Shown here one piece after another: positions 1 through 5,412 of a stretch of DNA of 6,188 bases. A program made the position numbers and the translations under genes. The DNA lies in contig JAFWKB010000036.1 in the NCBI GenBank assembly GCA_017511405.1, positions 1-6,188 of the forward strand, in the 5' to 3' direction. The stretch is from Candidatus Saccharimonadota bacterium (GTDB taxonomy: Bacteria > Patescibacteriota > Saccharimonadia > Saccharimonadales > Saccharimonadaceae). How positions within the stretch are numbered: the first letter of the stretch is position 1; each line of letters opens with the position of its first letter. The notes beneath the pieces are model-generated. The model ran no database searches. It was given only the letters and a program-made list of their open reading frames with translations, and was not told where the DNA came from.

Positions 1-222
1 GCGTGGCTTGATACTGGAACCATGGATTCTCTCGCCGATGCTTCAGATTTTGTACGCGTAATTCAAAAACGCCAAGGAATAGAGATTTCTGCTCCAGAAG
101 AAATTGCATTCAGAAAGGGTTGGATTTCTTCCGAAGAGCTTCTTGACTCAGCTAAAAGATACGGCAAGTCAAGCTATGGTCAACACTTAAAAAATGTAGC
201 AGAAGGGAAGATTAAAGAATAA
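1..222 (+). CDS. rfbA: Glucose-1-phosphate thymidylyltransferase, C-terminal fragment (5' end outside window)
   Basis: This is the last 73 codons of RmlA, the enzyme that joins glucose-1-phosphate and dTTP to make dTDP-glucose, the first step of dTDP-L-rhamnose synthesis in the cytoplasm. The frame is open from base 1. The fragment begins AWLDTGT, the conserved motif whose Asp (fragment residue 4) binds catalytic Mg2+ in this family. It continues with KRQG and PEEIAFRKGWI, followed by the YGQHL tail typical of RmlA. The ATG at 22 is an internal Met, not a start, because the motif lies upstream of it. Family members are about 290 residues, so three quarters is missing. That Met sits where E. 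coli and pneumococcal RmlA have His (DTGTH). The TAA stop shares its last A with the rfbC start (TAATG), indicating one operon with translational coupling. Identification is firm, helped by the complete rfbCBD downstream. Confidence 0.95.
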   Translation, partial: AWLDTGTMDSLADASDFVRVIQKRQGIEISAPEEIAFRKGWISSEELLDSAKRYGKSSYGQHLKNVAEGKIKE

Positions 223-788
223 TGCTAAGCTTCGAAAAAACCAAAATCAAAGACGTCTATATTGTTACGCCGAAAGTTTTTGGCGATGAACGCGGATACT
301 TTATGGAAACTTTTTCCGACAAAGATTTCCGAGAAAATGGCTTAGCCTACATCTTCGTCCAAGACAACCAGTCTTCAAGCAAGAAAGGCGTTCTTCGCGG
401 ACTTCATTTCCAAAAGTCGCACCCCCAGGCGAAGCTTGTTCGCGTCCTAAAAGGCGAAGTCTACGATGTTGCCGTAGATCTTCGTCTCGGTTCAGAAACC
501 TATGGTCAATATGTCGGAGTTTTGCTCTCTGAAGAAAACAAAAAACAGCTTCTGATTCCTCGTGGCTTTGCGCATGGATTCCTCGTTGTTTCTGACTCAG
601 CTGAGTTTGCTTATAAATGTGACGAGTTTTATCACCCCGAAGACGAAGGCGGAATCCGCTATGACGACCCAGATATCTCAATAGATTGGCCTAAAATCGA
701 TTGCGATTTTTGTTTGAGCGAAAAAGATAAACTTCATCCATTTCTCAAAGATTCTCAAATTACTTTTGACTTAGAAGGAGACAAATAA
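222..788 (+). CDS. rfbC: dTDP-4-dehydrorhamnose 3,5-epimerase (RmlC)
   Basis: This cytoplasmic cupin enzyme epimerises C3 and C5 of dTDP-4-keto-6-deoxyglucose, the third step to dTDP-L-rhamnose. The 188 residues match the usual family length of about 180-190. Visible landmarks are GDERGYFMETF (21-31), RGLHFQ (59-64) with the catalytic-base His62, KLVRVLKGEVYDVAVDLR (71-88) forming cupin strands, IPRGFAHGF (112-120), Tyr131 as the likely acid residue, and LSEKD (165-169) with a conserved Asp. The start at 222 overlaps the rfbA stop by one base. No Shine-Dalgarno lies at the usual spacing; the nearest purine-rich stretch (AAGGG, 203-207) is 14 bases upstream, so reinitiation by ribosomes finishing rfbA is likely. 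rfbB begins one base after the stop. All expected active-site residues are present, so I expect an active enzyme. Confidence 0.97.
   Translation: MLSFEKTKIKDVYIVTPKVFGDERGYFMETFSDKDFRENGLAYIFVQDNQSSSKKGVLRGLHFQKSHPQAKLVRVLKGEVYDVAVDLRLGSETYGQYVGVLLSEENKKQLLIPRGFAHGFLVVSDSAEFAYKCDEFYHPEDEGGIRYDDPDISIDWPKIDCDFCLSEKDKLHPFLKDSQITFDLEGDK
776..780 (+). promoter_or_regulatory. Ribosome binding site of rfbB
   Basis: AGGAG lies 9 bases before the ATG at 790, inside the last codons of rfbC. It fixes the rfbB start and contrasts with rfbC, which has no well-placed site. Confidence 0.8.
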
Positions 789-789
789 G

Positions 790-1815
790 ATGGAAAAAAC
801 TATTGTCGTAACCGGCGGAGCGGGTTTTATCGGCTCCAATTTTATCTATTATATGTTAAACAAGCATCCATATTATAAAATCATCTGCGTTGACTGCTTA
901 ACTTATGCGGGAAACCTTTCTACACTGAAGAAGGCTTTAGAAAACCCAAATTTCCGTTTCGAGAAGCTCAATATTTGCGACTATGAAGGAATTAAAAAAC
1001 TCTTCAAAGAAGCTAAACCTGACATTGTCGTCAATTTTGCTGCCGAATCTCACGTTGATCGTTCAATAAAAACCCCAGAAATCTTCGTCGATACCAATAT
1101 TAAAGGAACTCAAAACCTAATGGACGTCTGTCGAGAACTAGAAATCCCGAGGTTCCATCAAGTATCAACAGACGAGGTTTACGGCGATCTTCCACTTGAC
1201 CGCCCCGATCTATTCTTCACTGAAAAAACTCCTATCCATGCCTCCTCTCCGTATTCCGCCTCAAAAGCCGGAGCGGATTTATTGGTTTTGGCCTATCATC
1301 GCACCTACAATTTTCCCGCAACTATTTCTCGTTGCTCCAACAATTACGGGCCTTATCATTTTCCAGAAAAACTTATCCCTCTCATGATTATTAATGCACT
1401 CCACAATAAACCTCTCCCAGTTTATGGCGACGGTCTCAATGTCCGAGATTGGCTTTATGTCGAAGACCACTGCAAGGCTATCGATATGATTATCCACGAT
1501 GAACATCTTGGTGAAGTCTACAATGTTGGCGGTCATAATGAAATGTCCAATATCGATATAGTTAAACTAATTCTTAAGAAACTAAAAAAGCCAGAAAGCT
1601 TGATTACTTTTGTCGAAGATAGAAAAGGGCACGATCGCCGTTATGCTATTGACCCTACTAAAATCAAGGAACAGCTCGGATGGTACCCAGAAACCAAATT
1701 CGCCGATGGTATCGAAAAAACTATCAAATGGTATCTAGCTCACGAAGATTGGTGGAAGGAAATTATCTCTGGCGATTACAAAAACTATTACGAAAAAATG
1801 TACGGAGCGAAATAA
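790..1815 (+). CDS. rfbB: dTDP-glucose 4,6-dehydratase (RmlB)
   Basis: This NAD+-dependent extended short-chain dehydrogenase converts dTDP-glucose to dTDP-4-keto-6-deoxyglucose, the second step of the pathway. The N-terminal Rossmann motif is TGGAGFIG (8-15), followed by the NAD-site acidic segment VDCLTYAGN (34-42). NFAAESHVDRS (82-92) is characteristic of RmlB. The catalytic triplet Thr127-Asp128-Glu129 lies in STDEVYGD. The YxxxK pair is Tyr155 and Lys159 in SPYSASKAGADLL. NNYGPYHFPEKLIP (184-197), RDWLYVEDHC (219-228) and GHDRRYAID (280-288) are substrate-domain signatures. The 341 residues match the usual 330-360. The Asp-Glu pair that drives dehydration separates it from GalE-type epimerases. 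An AGGAG site 9 bases upstream supports the start. It follows rfbC after one base and precedes rfbD by one base, so all are probably one transcript. Confidence 0.98.
   Translation: MEKTIVVTGGAGFIGSNFIYYMLNKHPYYKIICVDCLTYAGNLSTLKKALENPNFRFEKLNICDYEGIKKLFKEAKPDIVVNFAAESHVDRSIKTPEIFVDTNIKGTQNLMDVCRELEIPRFHQVSTDEVYGDLPLDRPDLFFTEKTPIHASSPYSASKAGADLLVLAYHRTYNFPATISRCSNNYGPYHFPEKLIPLMIINALHNKPLPVYGDGLNVRDWLYVEDHCKAIDMIIHDEHLGEVYNVGGHNEMSNIDIVKLILKKLKKPESLITFVEDRKGHDRRYAIDPTKIKEQLGWYPETKFADGIEKTIKWYLAHEDWWKEIISGDYKNYYEKMYGAK
1804..1807 (+). promoter_or_regulatory. Ribosome binding site of rfbD
   Basis: GGAG lies 9 bases before the ATG at 1817, within the last codons of rfbB. Its spacing matches that of the rfbB site. 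Confidence 0.65.
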
Positions 1816-1816
1816 A

Positions 1817-2704
1817 ATGAAAGTATTTGTTACTGGAGTCTCCGGTCAATTGGGCCATGATGTCATGCTTGAGTTAGAAAAACGCAGTCACGAAGCGATT
1901 GGCTCCGATCGTTCTGGTAAAAGCGACGAGTTTAAAGTTGTTGCTCTTGACGTTACCGATAAAAACAACGTCGAAAAAACTCTCAATGAGCTCAAACCGG
2001 ATGCAATTGTTCATTGCGCAGCCTGGACAAATGTTGACGGCGCCGAAGATCCCAAGGTTCAATCAATAGTAGAAAAAGTCAATGTCGAAGGAACTAAGAA
2101 TCTTGCCGAAATAGCAAAGAAGCTAAACAGTAAGATGATTTACATTTCTACCGACTATGTTTTTAACGGTCAGGGAACTACTCCTTGGAAACCAGACGAA
2201 AAAGATTTTGCTCCACTCAACTTCTACGGAAAAACTAAACTTGGCGGGGAAAAGGCTGTAACGAATCTATTAGATAAGTATTTTATCGTCCGCATCGCCT
2301 GGGTTTTTGGAAAGAACGGTAAAAATTTTGTCGACACAATGATAAATATCGGAAAAACACATCCTGAAGTCCGTGTCGTAAACGATCAAATCGGCACTCC
2401 GACTTACTGTCCCGATTTGGCAAAACTACTTGTCGATATGTTGGAAACAGAAAAATATGGTTTCTATCACGCTACGAACGAAGGCGGCTACATTTCCTGG
2501 GCCGATTTCGCCAAAGAAATCTTTAAACAATCAGGAATTAAGTCTAAAGTTATCCCGGTTACCACCGAAGAATATGGCGTCTCTGTCGCTACTCGTCCAC
2601 GCAATTCTCGTCTTGATAAAACAAAACTAGAACAAAACGGTTTTACTCCTCTTCCAACTTGGCAGGATGCGCTTTCGCGTTATCTAAAGTCAAAAGACAT
2701 CTAA
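1817..2704 (+). CDS. rfbD: dTDP-4-dehydrorhamnose reductase (RmlD)
   Basis: This short-chain dehydrogenase performs the last step, NAD(P)H-dependent reduction of dTDP-4-keto-L-rhamnose to dTDP-L-rhamnose. The cofactor motif is TGVSGQLG (6-13), the RmlD form of the Rossmann glycine motif. HCAAWTNVDGAE (66-77) is a strong RmlD signature. The catalytic residues are Thr112 in STDYVF (111-116) and the Tyr137/Lys141 pair in YGKTK. DQIGTPTYCPDLA (190-202) and RPRNSRLD (260-267) are further family signatures. The 295 residues fit the typical 280-300. It begins one base after rfbB and closes the operon; the terminator hairpin begins within a few bases of its stop. All key residues are present. The gene completes the rfbACBD set, so the cell should make dTDP-L-rhamnose from this locus alone. 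Confidence 0.97.
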   Translation: MKVFVTGVSGQLGHDVMLELEKRSHEAIGSDRSGKSDEFKVVALDVTDKNNVEKTLNELKPDAIVHCAAWTNVDGAEDPKVQSIVEKVNVEGTKNLAEIAKKLNSKMIYISTDYVFNGQGTTPWKPDEKDFAPLNFYGKTKLGGEKAVTNLLDKYFIVRIAWVFGKNGKNFVDTMINIGKTHPEVRVVNDQIGTPTYCPDLAKLLVDMLETEKYGFYHATNEGGYISWADFAKEIFKQSGIKSKVIPVTTEEYGVSVATRPRNSRLDKTKLEQNGFTPLPTWQDALSRYLKSKDI

Positions 2705-2732
2705 AAAAGCCCCGGGAATCCCGGGACTTTTT
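2705..2732. terminator. Bidirectional intrinsic terminator between rfbD and the ABC exporter genes
   Basis: CCCGGG (2711-2716) pairs with CCCGGG (2720-2725) around a 3-base AAT loop. Beyond one mismatch (2710/2726), G2709 pairs with C2727, and the A-run 2704-2708 faces the T-run 2728-2732. Each strand therefore has a six-pair all-GC stem followed by a T tract (five T on plus, six on minus), so it should stop both the rfb operon and the oppositely directed exporter transcript. The plus-strand T-run overlaps the ATPase gene stop codon. Confidence 0.92.
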
Positions 2733-3510
2733 ACTTGAACAGCTCCATATACTTTTCCGCAACTTCCTTTGGGTCTCCATCTTGCACAATTTTCCCGTCT
2801 TCAATCATAATCGCTCTATCGCAGAATTTCTTCACATTCTCCATAGAATGTGTCACTAAAATCACCGTTTGTTTTCCCTTCAAGCTAGCAAAATATTCAT
2901 TGCACTTCTGTTGGAACGCAGCATCCCCGACCGCAAGCACCTCGTCAAGAATTAAAATATTGCCCTTCGCCCTAATTGCAATCGAAAAAGCCAACCTGAC
3001 CTGCATCCCACTCGAATAATTTTTCAACTTCTGATCTTGGAACTGTTCGAGCTCGGCAAATTTCCAAATATCCTCATACATCGCGTCCATCTCTTTATGA
3101 GAAAAACCAAGAAGTGCTCCGTTAAGATAGACGTTTTCTCTTCCCGTTAATTCTGGATTGAACCCGACCCCAAGCTCAATAAATGGCACCAGGCTCCCGT
3201 TTACGGTTATTTCTCCCTTTTCCGGATAATAAATCCCCGAAAGAATTTTAAGAAGTGTCGATTTTCCACTTCCGTTTCTACCAACGATACCCAAAAACTC
3301 ACCTTTTTTCACATTAAAGCTGACATCCCTGAGCACTTTTTGGTCTTTATATCCTTTTATTCCTCGCAAACGATTAAAAATCGCTTGTTTAAGTCCCCAA
3401 GATCTCTCTGTTGGTAATCTGAAACTCTTGCTAAGCTTCTTCACTTCTATTGCGTACGGAGAATCAAGCAGTAGAACCTCTTTTCTTATCCCGATTTTTC
3501 TCTTGCTCAT
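2731..3510 (-). CDS. Polysaccharide ABC exporter, ATP-binding subunit (Wzt/TagH-like)
   Basis: This cytoplasmic ATPase would drive the adjacent ABC-2 permease to export a lipid-linked polysaccharide or teichoic-acid-like polymer. Landmarks are Walker A GRNGSGKST (77-85), the RENVYLNG segment (124-131) typical of Wzt/TagH-type ATPases, the ABC signature YSSGMQ (165-170), Walker B ILILDE (185-190) with catalytic Glu190, a D-loop in VLAVGD (191-196), and the switch His221. The segment LPTERSWGLKQAIFNRL (32-48) before the nucleotide-binding core is also typical of polysaccharide exporters. At 259 residues it ends just after the ATPase domain, so it lacks the C-terminal carbohydrate-binding domain of long Wzt proteins. 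The ATG has an excellent GGAGGAG site 8 bases upstream, inside the permease gene, and two bases separate the genes. Exporter family is confident; the polymer is unknown. Confidence 0.95.
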   Translation of the reverse strand: MSKRKIGIRKEVLLLDSPYAIEVKKLSKSFRLPTERSWGLKQAIFNRLRGIKGYKDQKVLRDVSFNVKKGEFLGIVGRNGSGKSTLLKILSGIYYPEKGEITVNGSLVPFIELGVGFNPELTGRENVYLNGALLGFSHKEMDAMYEDIWKFAELEQFQDQKLKNYSSGMQVRLAFSIAIRAKGNILILDEVLAVGDAAFQQKCNEYFASLKGKQTVILVTHSMENVKKFCDRAIMIEDGKIVQDGDPKEVAEKYMELFK

Positions 3511-3512
3511 AA

Positions 3513-4325
3513 CTAAATCTCCTCCGCAAAGAATTTGGATGCTCTTCTAAAATACACTGCCCCAACAGATAACACTGCTAACACGATTACGATTGGAATA
3601 ATCATCGCCACGGGATTTTGGAAATAGTTCCAAACGGTTATAGTTTCAGTTGTAATTAGATTATATCTTACATCCTGTATGACCTGAGCAATCGGATTTA
3701 GAAGAATAATCTTCGCTGCAATTGCACTAGTGTTAGCTATCATTGTCACTGGATAAATAATAGGTACTGCATAAAAAAGCGCCTGAATACAAACATCCCA
3801 AATCGACATGATGTCGCGATACTTTACATTAATTGCGCCGAGCAAAAAGCCAATTCCAAGCGCCAAAACATACAACTCCAATACAAAGAAGGGGACTAAA
3901 AGCCAGGAAAGGCTAGGGTGAACTCCGTTTATTAATGCGAAAACCACAACAACAACAAGATTGATAGATAAGTTAATTACGGCGGTCATTGTCGCAGAAA
4001 CCACCAAAATATACTTCGGGAAAGAAACTTTCCGAATCAAATCCCCTCGCACTAACATCGCTTGTATCCCCTGACTTGTGCATTCCGTGAAGAAACTCCA
4101 AAGCGTCGTTCCGGTCAAAAGATAAACAGGATAATGCGGAATGTCATTCCCGAACTTGAGGAGCTTTGCAAAAACAATATATAAAATCGCAAACATCATC
4201 AAAGGGCGTAGTAGAGCCCAAAGATAGCCCAAAACCGAACCTTGATAACGCAACTTAAAATCGGTTTTCGTCAACTCACCGAGCAAAATACGGTTTCTCT
4301 TATTTAAAACTCTAGGAATTCCCAT
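3513..4325 (-). CDS. Polysaccharide ABC exporter, permease subunit (Wzm/TagG-like, ABC-2 family)
   Basis: This integral membrane protein would form the channel through which the adjacent ATPase exports a lipid-linked glycan. From the chosen start it has 270 residues, close to the usual 250-280. The N-terminus carries the family pattern LTKTDFKLRYQGSVLGYLW (18-36). Hydrophobic segments lie near 36-56, 68-86, 107-131, 143-163, 178-198 and 238-258, giving about six membrane helices. Further family landmarks are VRGDLIRKVSFPK (92-104), VKYRDI (167-172) and LLNPIAQVIQDVRY (208-221). A longer reading from the ATG at 4397 adds 24 residues rich in Cys, Tyr and Ile, and it would run across the divergent promoter into the opposite glycosyltransferase gene. 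I prefer 4325, which has AGGAAG just upstream. It is the first gene of a two-gene unit with the ATPase. TAG is its stop. Confidence 0.94.
   Translation of the reverse strand: MGIPRVLNKRNRILLGELTKTDFKLRYQGSVLGYLWALLRPLMMFAILYIVFAKLLKFGNDIPHYPVYLLTGTTLWSFFTECTSQGIQAMLVRGDLIRKVSFPKYILVVSATMTAVINLSINLVVVVVFALINGVHPSLSWLLVPFFVLELYVLALGIGFLLGAINVKYRDIMSIWDVCIQALFYAVPIIYPVTMIANTSAIAAKIILLNPIAQVIQDVRYNLITTETITVWNYFQNPVAMIIPIVIVLAVLSVGAVYFRRASKFFAEEI
3519..3525 (-). promoter_or_regulatory. Strong ribosome binding site of the ABC ATPase gene
   Basis: GGAGGAG on the minus strand lies 8 bases before the ATG at 3510 and inside the last codons of the permease gene. It is the strongest Shine-Dalgarno in the window and fixes the start, so the 20-residue segment before the ABC fold is probably translated. 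Confidence 0.85.
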
Positions 4326-4329
4326 AATA

Positions 4330-4335
4330 CTTCCT
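4330..4335 (-). promoter_or_regulatory. Candidate ribosome binding site of the permease gene
   Basis: AGGAAG on the minus strand ends 4 bases before the ATG at 4325 (AGGA ends 6 bases before). It supports that start over the in-frame ATG at 4397. It would be absent from the mRNA if transcription starts just downstream of the extended -10 at 4336-4344. Confidence 0.55.
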
Positions 4336-4344
4336 ATTTTACCA
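4336..4344 (-). promoter_or_regulatory. Candidate extended -10 promoter for the permease-ATPase operon
   Basis: On the minus strand the bases read TGGTAAAAT: TG, one base, then TAAAAT, which matches the extended -10 consensus with one change from TATAAT. No good -35 is seen at the usual distance, as expected of extended -10 promoters. Transcription would start about 4329, only a few bases before the ATG. A weaker alternative -10 (TAGATT, minus strand 4356-4351) would give a leader that keeps the ribosome site. Confidence 0.45.
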
Positions 4345-4365
4345 CAAATAAATCTAATGTATAAT
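4338..4365 (+). promoter_or_regulatory. Promoter of the glycosyltransferase gene, probably giving a leaderless mRNA
   Basis: A perfect -10 TATAAT lies at 4360-4365. TTTACC at 4338-4343 matches the -35 consensus TTGACA at four of six bases, with a 16-base spacer. Transcription would start about seven bases after the -10, at or next to A4372 of the ATG. No Shine-Dalgarno-like sequence lies between promoter and start. Confidence 0.72.
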
Positions 4366-4371
4366 ATATAT

Positions 4372-5412
4372 ATGCAACTCCCCCTAATCTCCATCATTGT
4401 CCCGGTCTATAATGTCAAATCATATCTTCCAGCTTGCCTCGATTCTCTCAAGAAACAGACCTATTCTAACCTAGAAATTCTCTTAGTCGATGATGGTTCC
4501 ACCGACAACTCCGATACTTTGCTCAAAGCCTTCGCCTCGGTAGATAAACGCACAAGAGTTATTAAGAAGAAAAATGGGGGTCTCTCTAGCGCAAGAAATA
4601 CTGGACTGGACCGCGCTAAAGGGAAATACATTTTTTTTCTTGACTCAGACGATTATTTGGAAAACGATGCAATCGAGTATCTTTTTAAACTTATTGAAAA
4701 ATCCGGCTCTCTAATTTCAATATGCTCCCATTTTGAGAAGTCTCAAAAAGGCGACCTGAAAAATTTCAACAACAAGGAATATAAAACCGAAAAACTTTCC
4801 ATAGAAACCGCCCTCAAAAGAATGCTAGACGAACAGGGATTTATGATGTCCGCTTGGGGAAAACTTTACTCGGCTAAACTTTTTGAGCACAAAAGACTTA
4901 AAAATTTTAGCGGGGAATTACCAGAGATTCGCTTTCCGGAAAACATGCTTCATGAAGATGTCGGTACGACCTATAAAATCTTTCTTCGTACATTAAAATA
5001 CGACAAAAAAGCAACCATAGCTTTTGGCTCCCGACCTAAATACGTCTATAATATTCGCAATTCTTCAATCACTAATCGTGGCTTCAATAATAAAAAACTC
5101 GAACTTATCGTTCAGACCGACAAAATGTGTGACGAGATTGACCGGGCTTTCCCAAACTTAAAAAACACCACAAATTTGCGCCGCATGCACGCTAGATTCT
5201 CAATTTTAAGACAAGTTATTCAAAAAACGCATAAAACAGAGAAGGACAAAAAACTTGAAAATTCTCTAGTTTATTATATAAGAGAACATGCTTCTTGGAT
5301 TTGGAAAAATCCCGAAAGTACCAAACGAGACAAGCTTGCGCTCGCCTCGTTGTCTTGTGGAAAAACCGCCTTTAAACTCTCTTGGTCGATTTACTCAAGA
5401 TTTTTCAAATAA
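4372..5412 (+). CDS. Glycosyltransferase family 2 (EpsJ/CpsI-like)
   Basis: This is a cytoplasmic, probably membrane-associated GT-A fold enzyme that moves a sugar from a nucleotide donor onto a growing glycan. The N-terminus is the classic GT2 pattern: PLISIIVPVYNV (4-15), the nucleotide-binding DDGSTD (40-45), NGGLSSARNTGL (68-79), and the metal-binding DSDD (91-94). HED (194-196) after the conserved SAWGKLY (160-166) supplies the likely catalytic acidic residues. From this start it has 346 residues, normal for GT2 enzymes of surface polysaccharide loci. The C-terminal third is Lys-rich and has no clear membrane helix. The ATG at 4357 would add MYNIY, but it lies inside the promoter just before the -10, so 4372 is preferred. 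Donor and linkage cannot be read from the sequence; dTDP-rhamnose or UDP-galactose are guesses from its neighbours. Its end overlaps galE by 22 bases. Confidence 0.92.
   Translation: MQLPLISIIVPVYNVKSYLPACLDSLKKQTYSNLEILLVDDGSTDNSDTLLKAFASVDKRTRVIKKKNGGLSSARNTGLDRAKGKYIFFLDSDDYLENDAIEYLFKLIEKSGSLISICSHFEKSQKGDLKNFNNKEYKTEKLSIETALKRMLDEQGFMMSAWGKLYSAKLFEHKRLKNFSGELPEIRFPENMLHEDVGTTYKIFLRTLKYDKKATIAFGSRPKYVYNIRNSSITNRGFNNKKLELIVQTDKMCDEIDRAFPNLKNTTNLRRMHARFSILRQVIQKTHKTEKDKKLENSLVYYIREHASWIWKNPESTKRDKLALASLSCGKTAFKLSWSIYSRFFK

Noticed and set aside
301..681. Minus-strand open frame of 126 codons opposite rfbC
   Set aside because: It lies wholly inside a clear RmlC gene, is rich in Arg, Gln and His as antisense shadows often are, and matches no family I recognise.
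1196..1536. Short open frames on both strands inside rfbB (1196-1387 plus, 1279-1536 minus)
   Set aside because: Both overlap the catalytic and substrate domains of a confident RmlB gene and show no motif of their own.
1874..2062. Minus-strand 62-codon frame inside rfbD
   Set aside because: It is a shadow of the RmlD cofactor domain and has no independent support.
2430..3019. Plus-strand short frames across the end of rfbD and opposite the ATPase gene (2430-2630, 2659-2859, 2735-3019)
   Set aside because: They overlap strong genes; one would have to cross the terminator hairpin, and their residue content is not protein-like.
4357..4371. Upstream glycosyltransferase start at 4357
   Set aside because: This ATG lies directly before the TATAAT box, so it would not be in the transcript, and the GT2 N-terminus fits a start at 4372.
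4326..4397. Upstream permease start at 4397 adding 24 residues
   Set aside because: It would run through the divergent promoter and into the start of the glycosyltransferase gene, the extra residues do not resemble the family N-terminus, and 4325 has its own AGGAAG.
4631..4638. Run of eight T in the glycosyltransferase gene as a slippage or frameshift site
   Set aside because: The run encodes part of the conserved KYIFFLDSDD segment in frame and the gene continues intact, so no programmed slippage is indicated.
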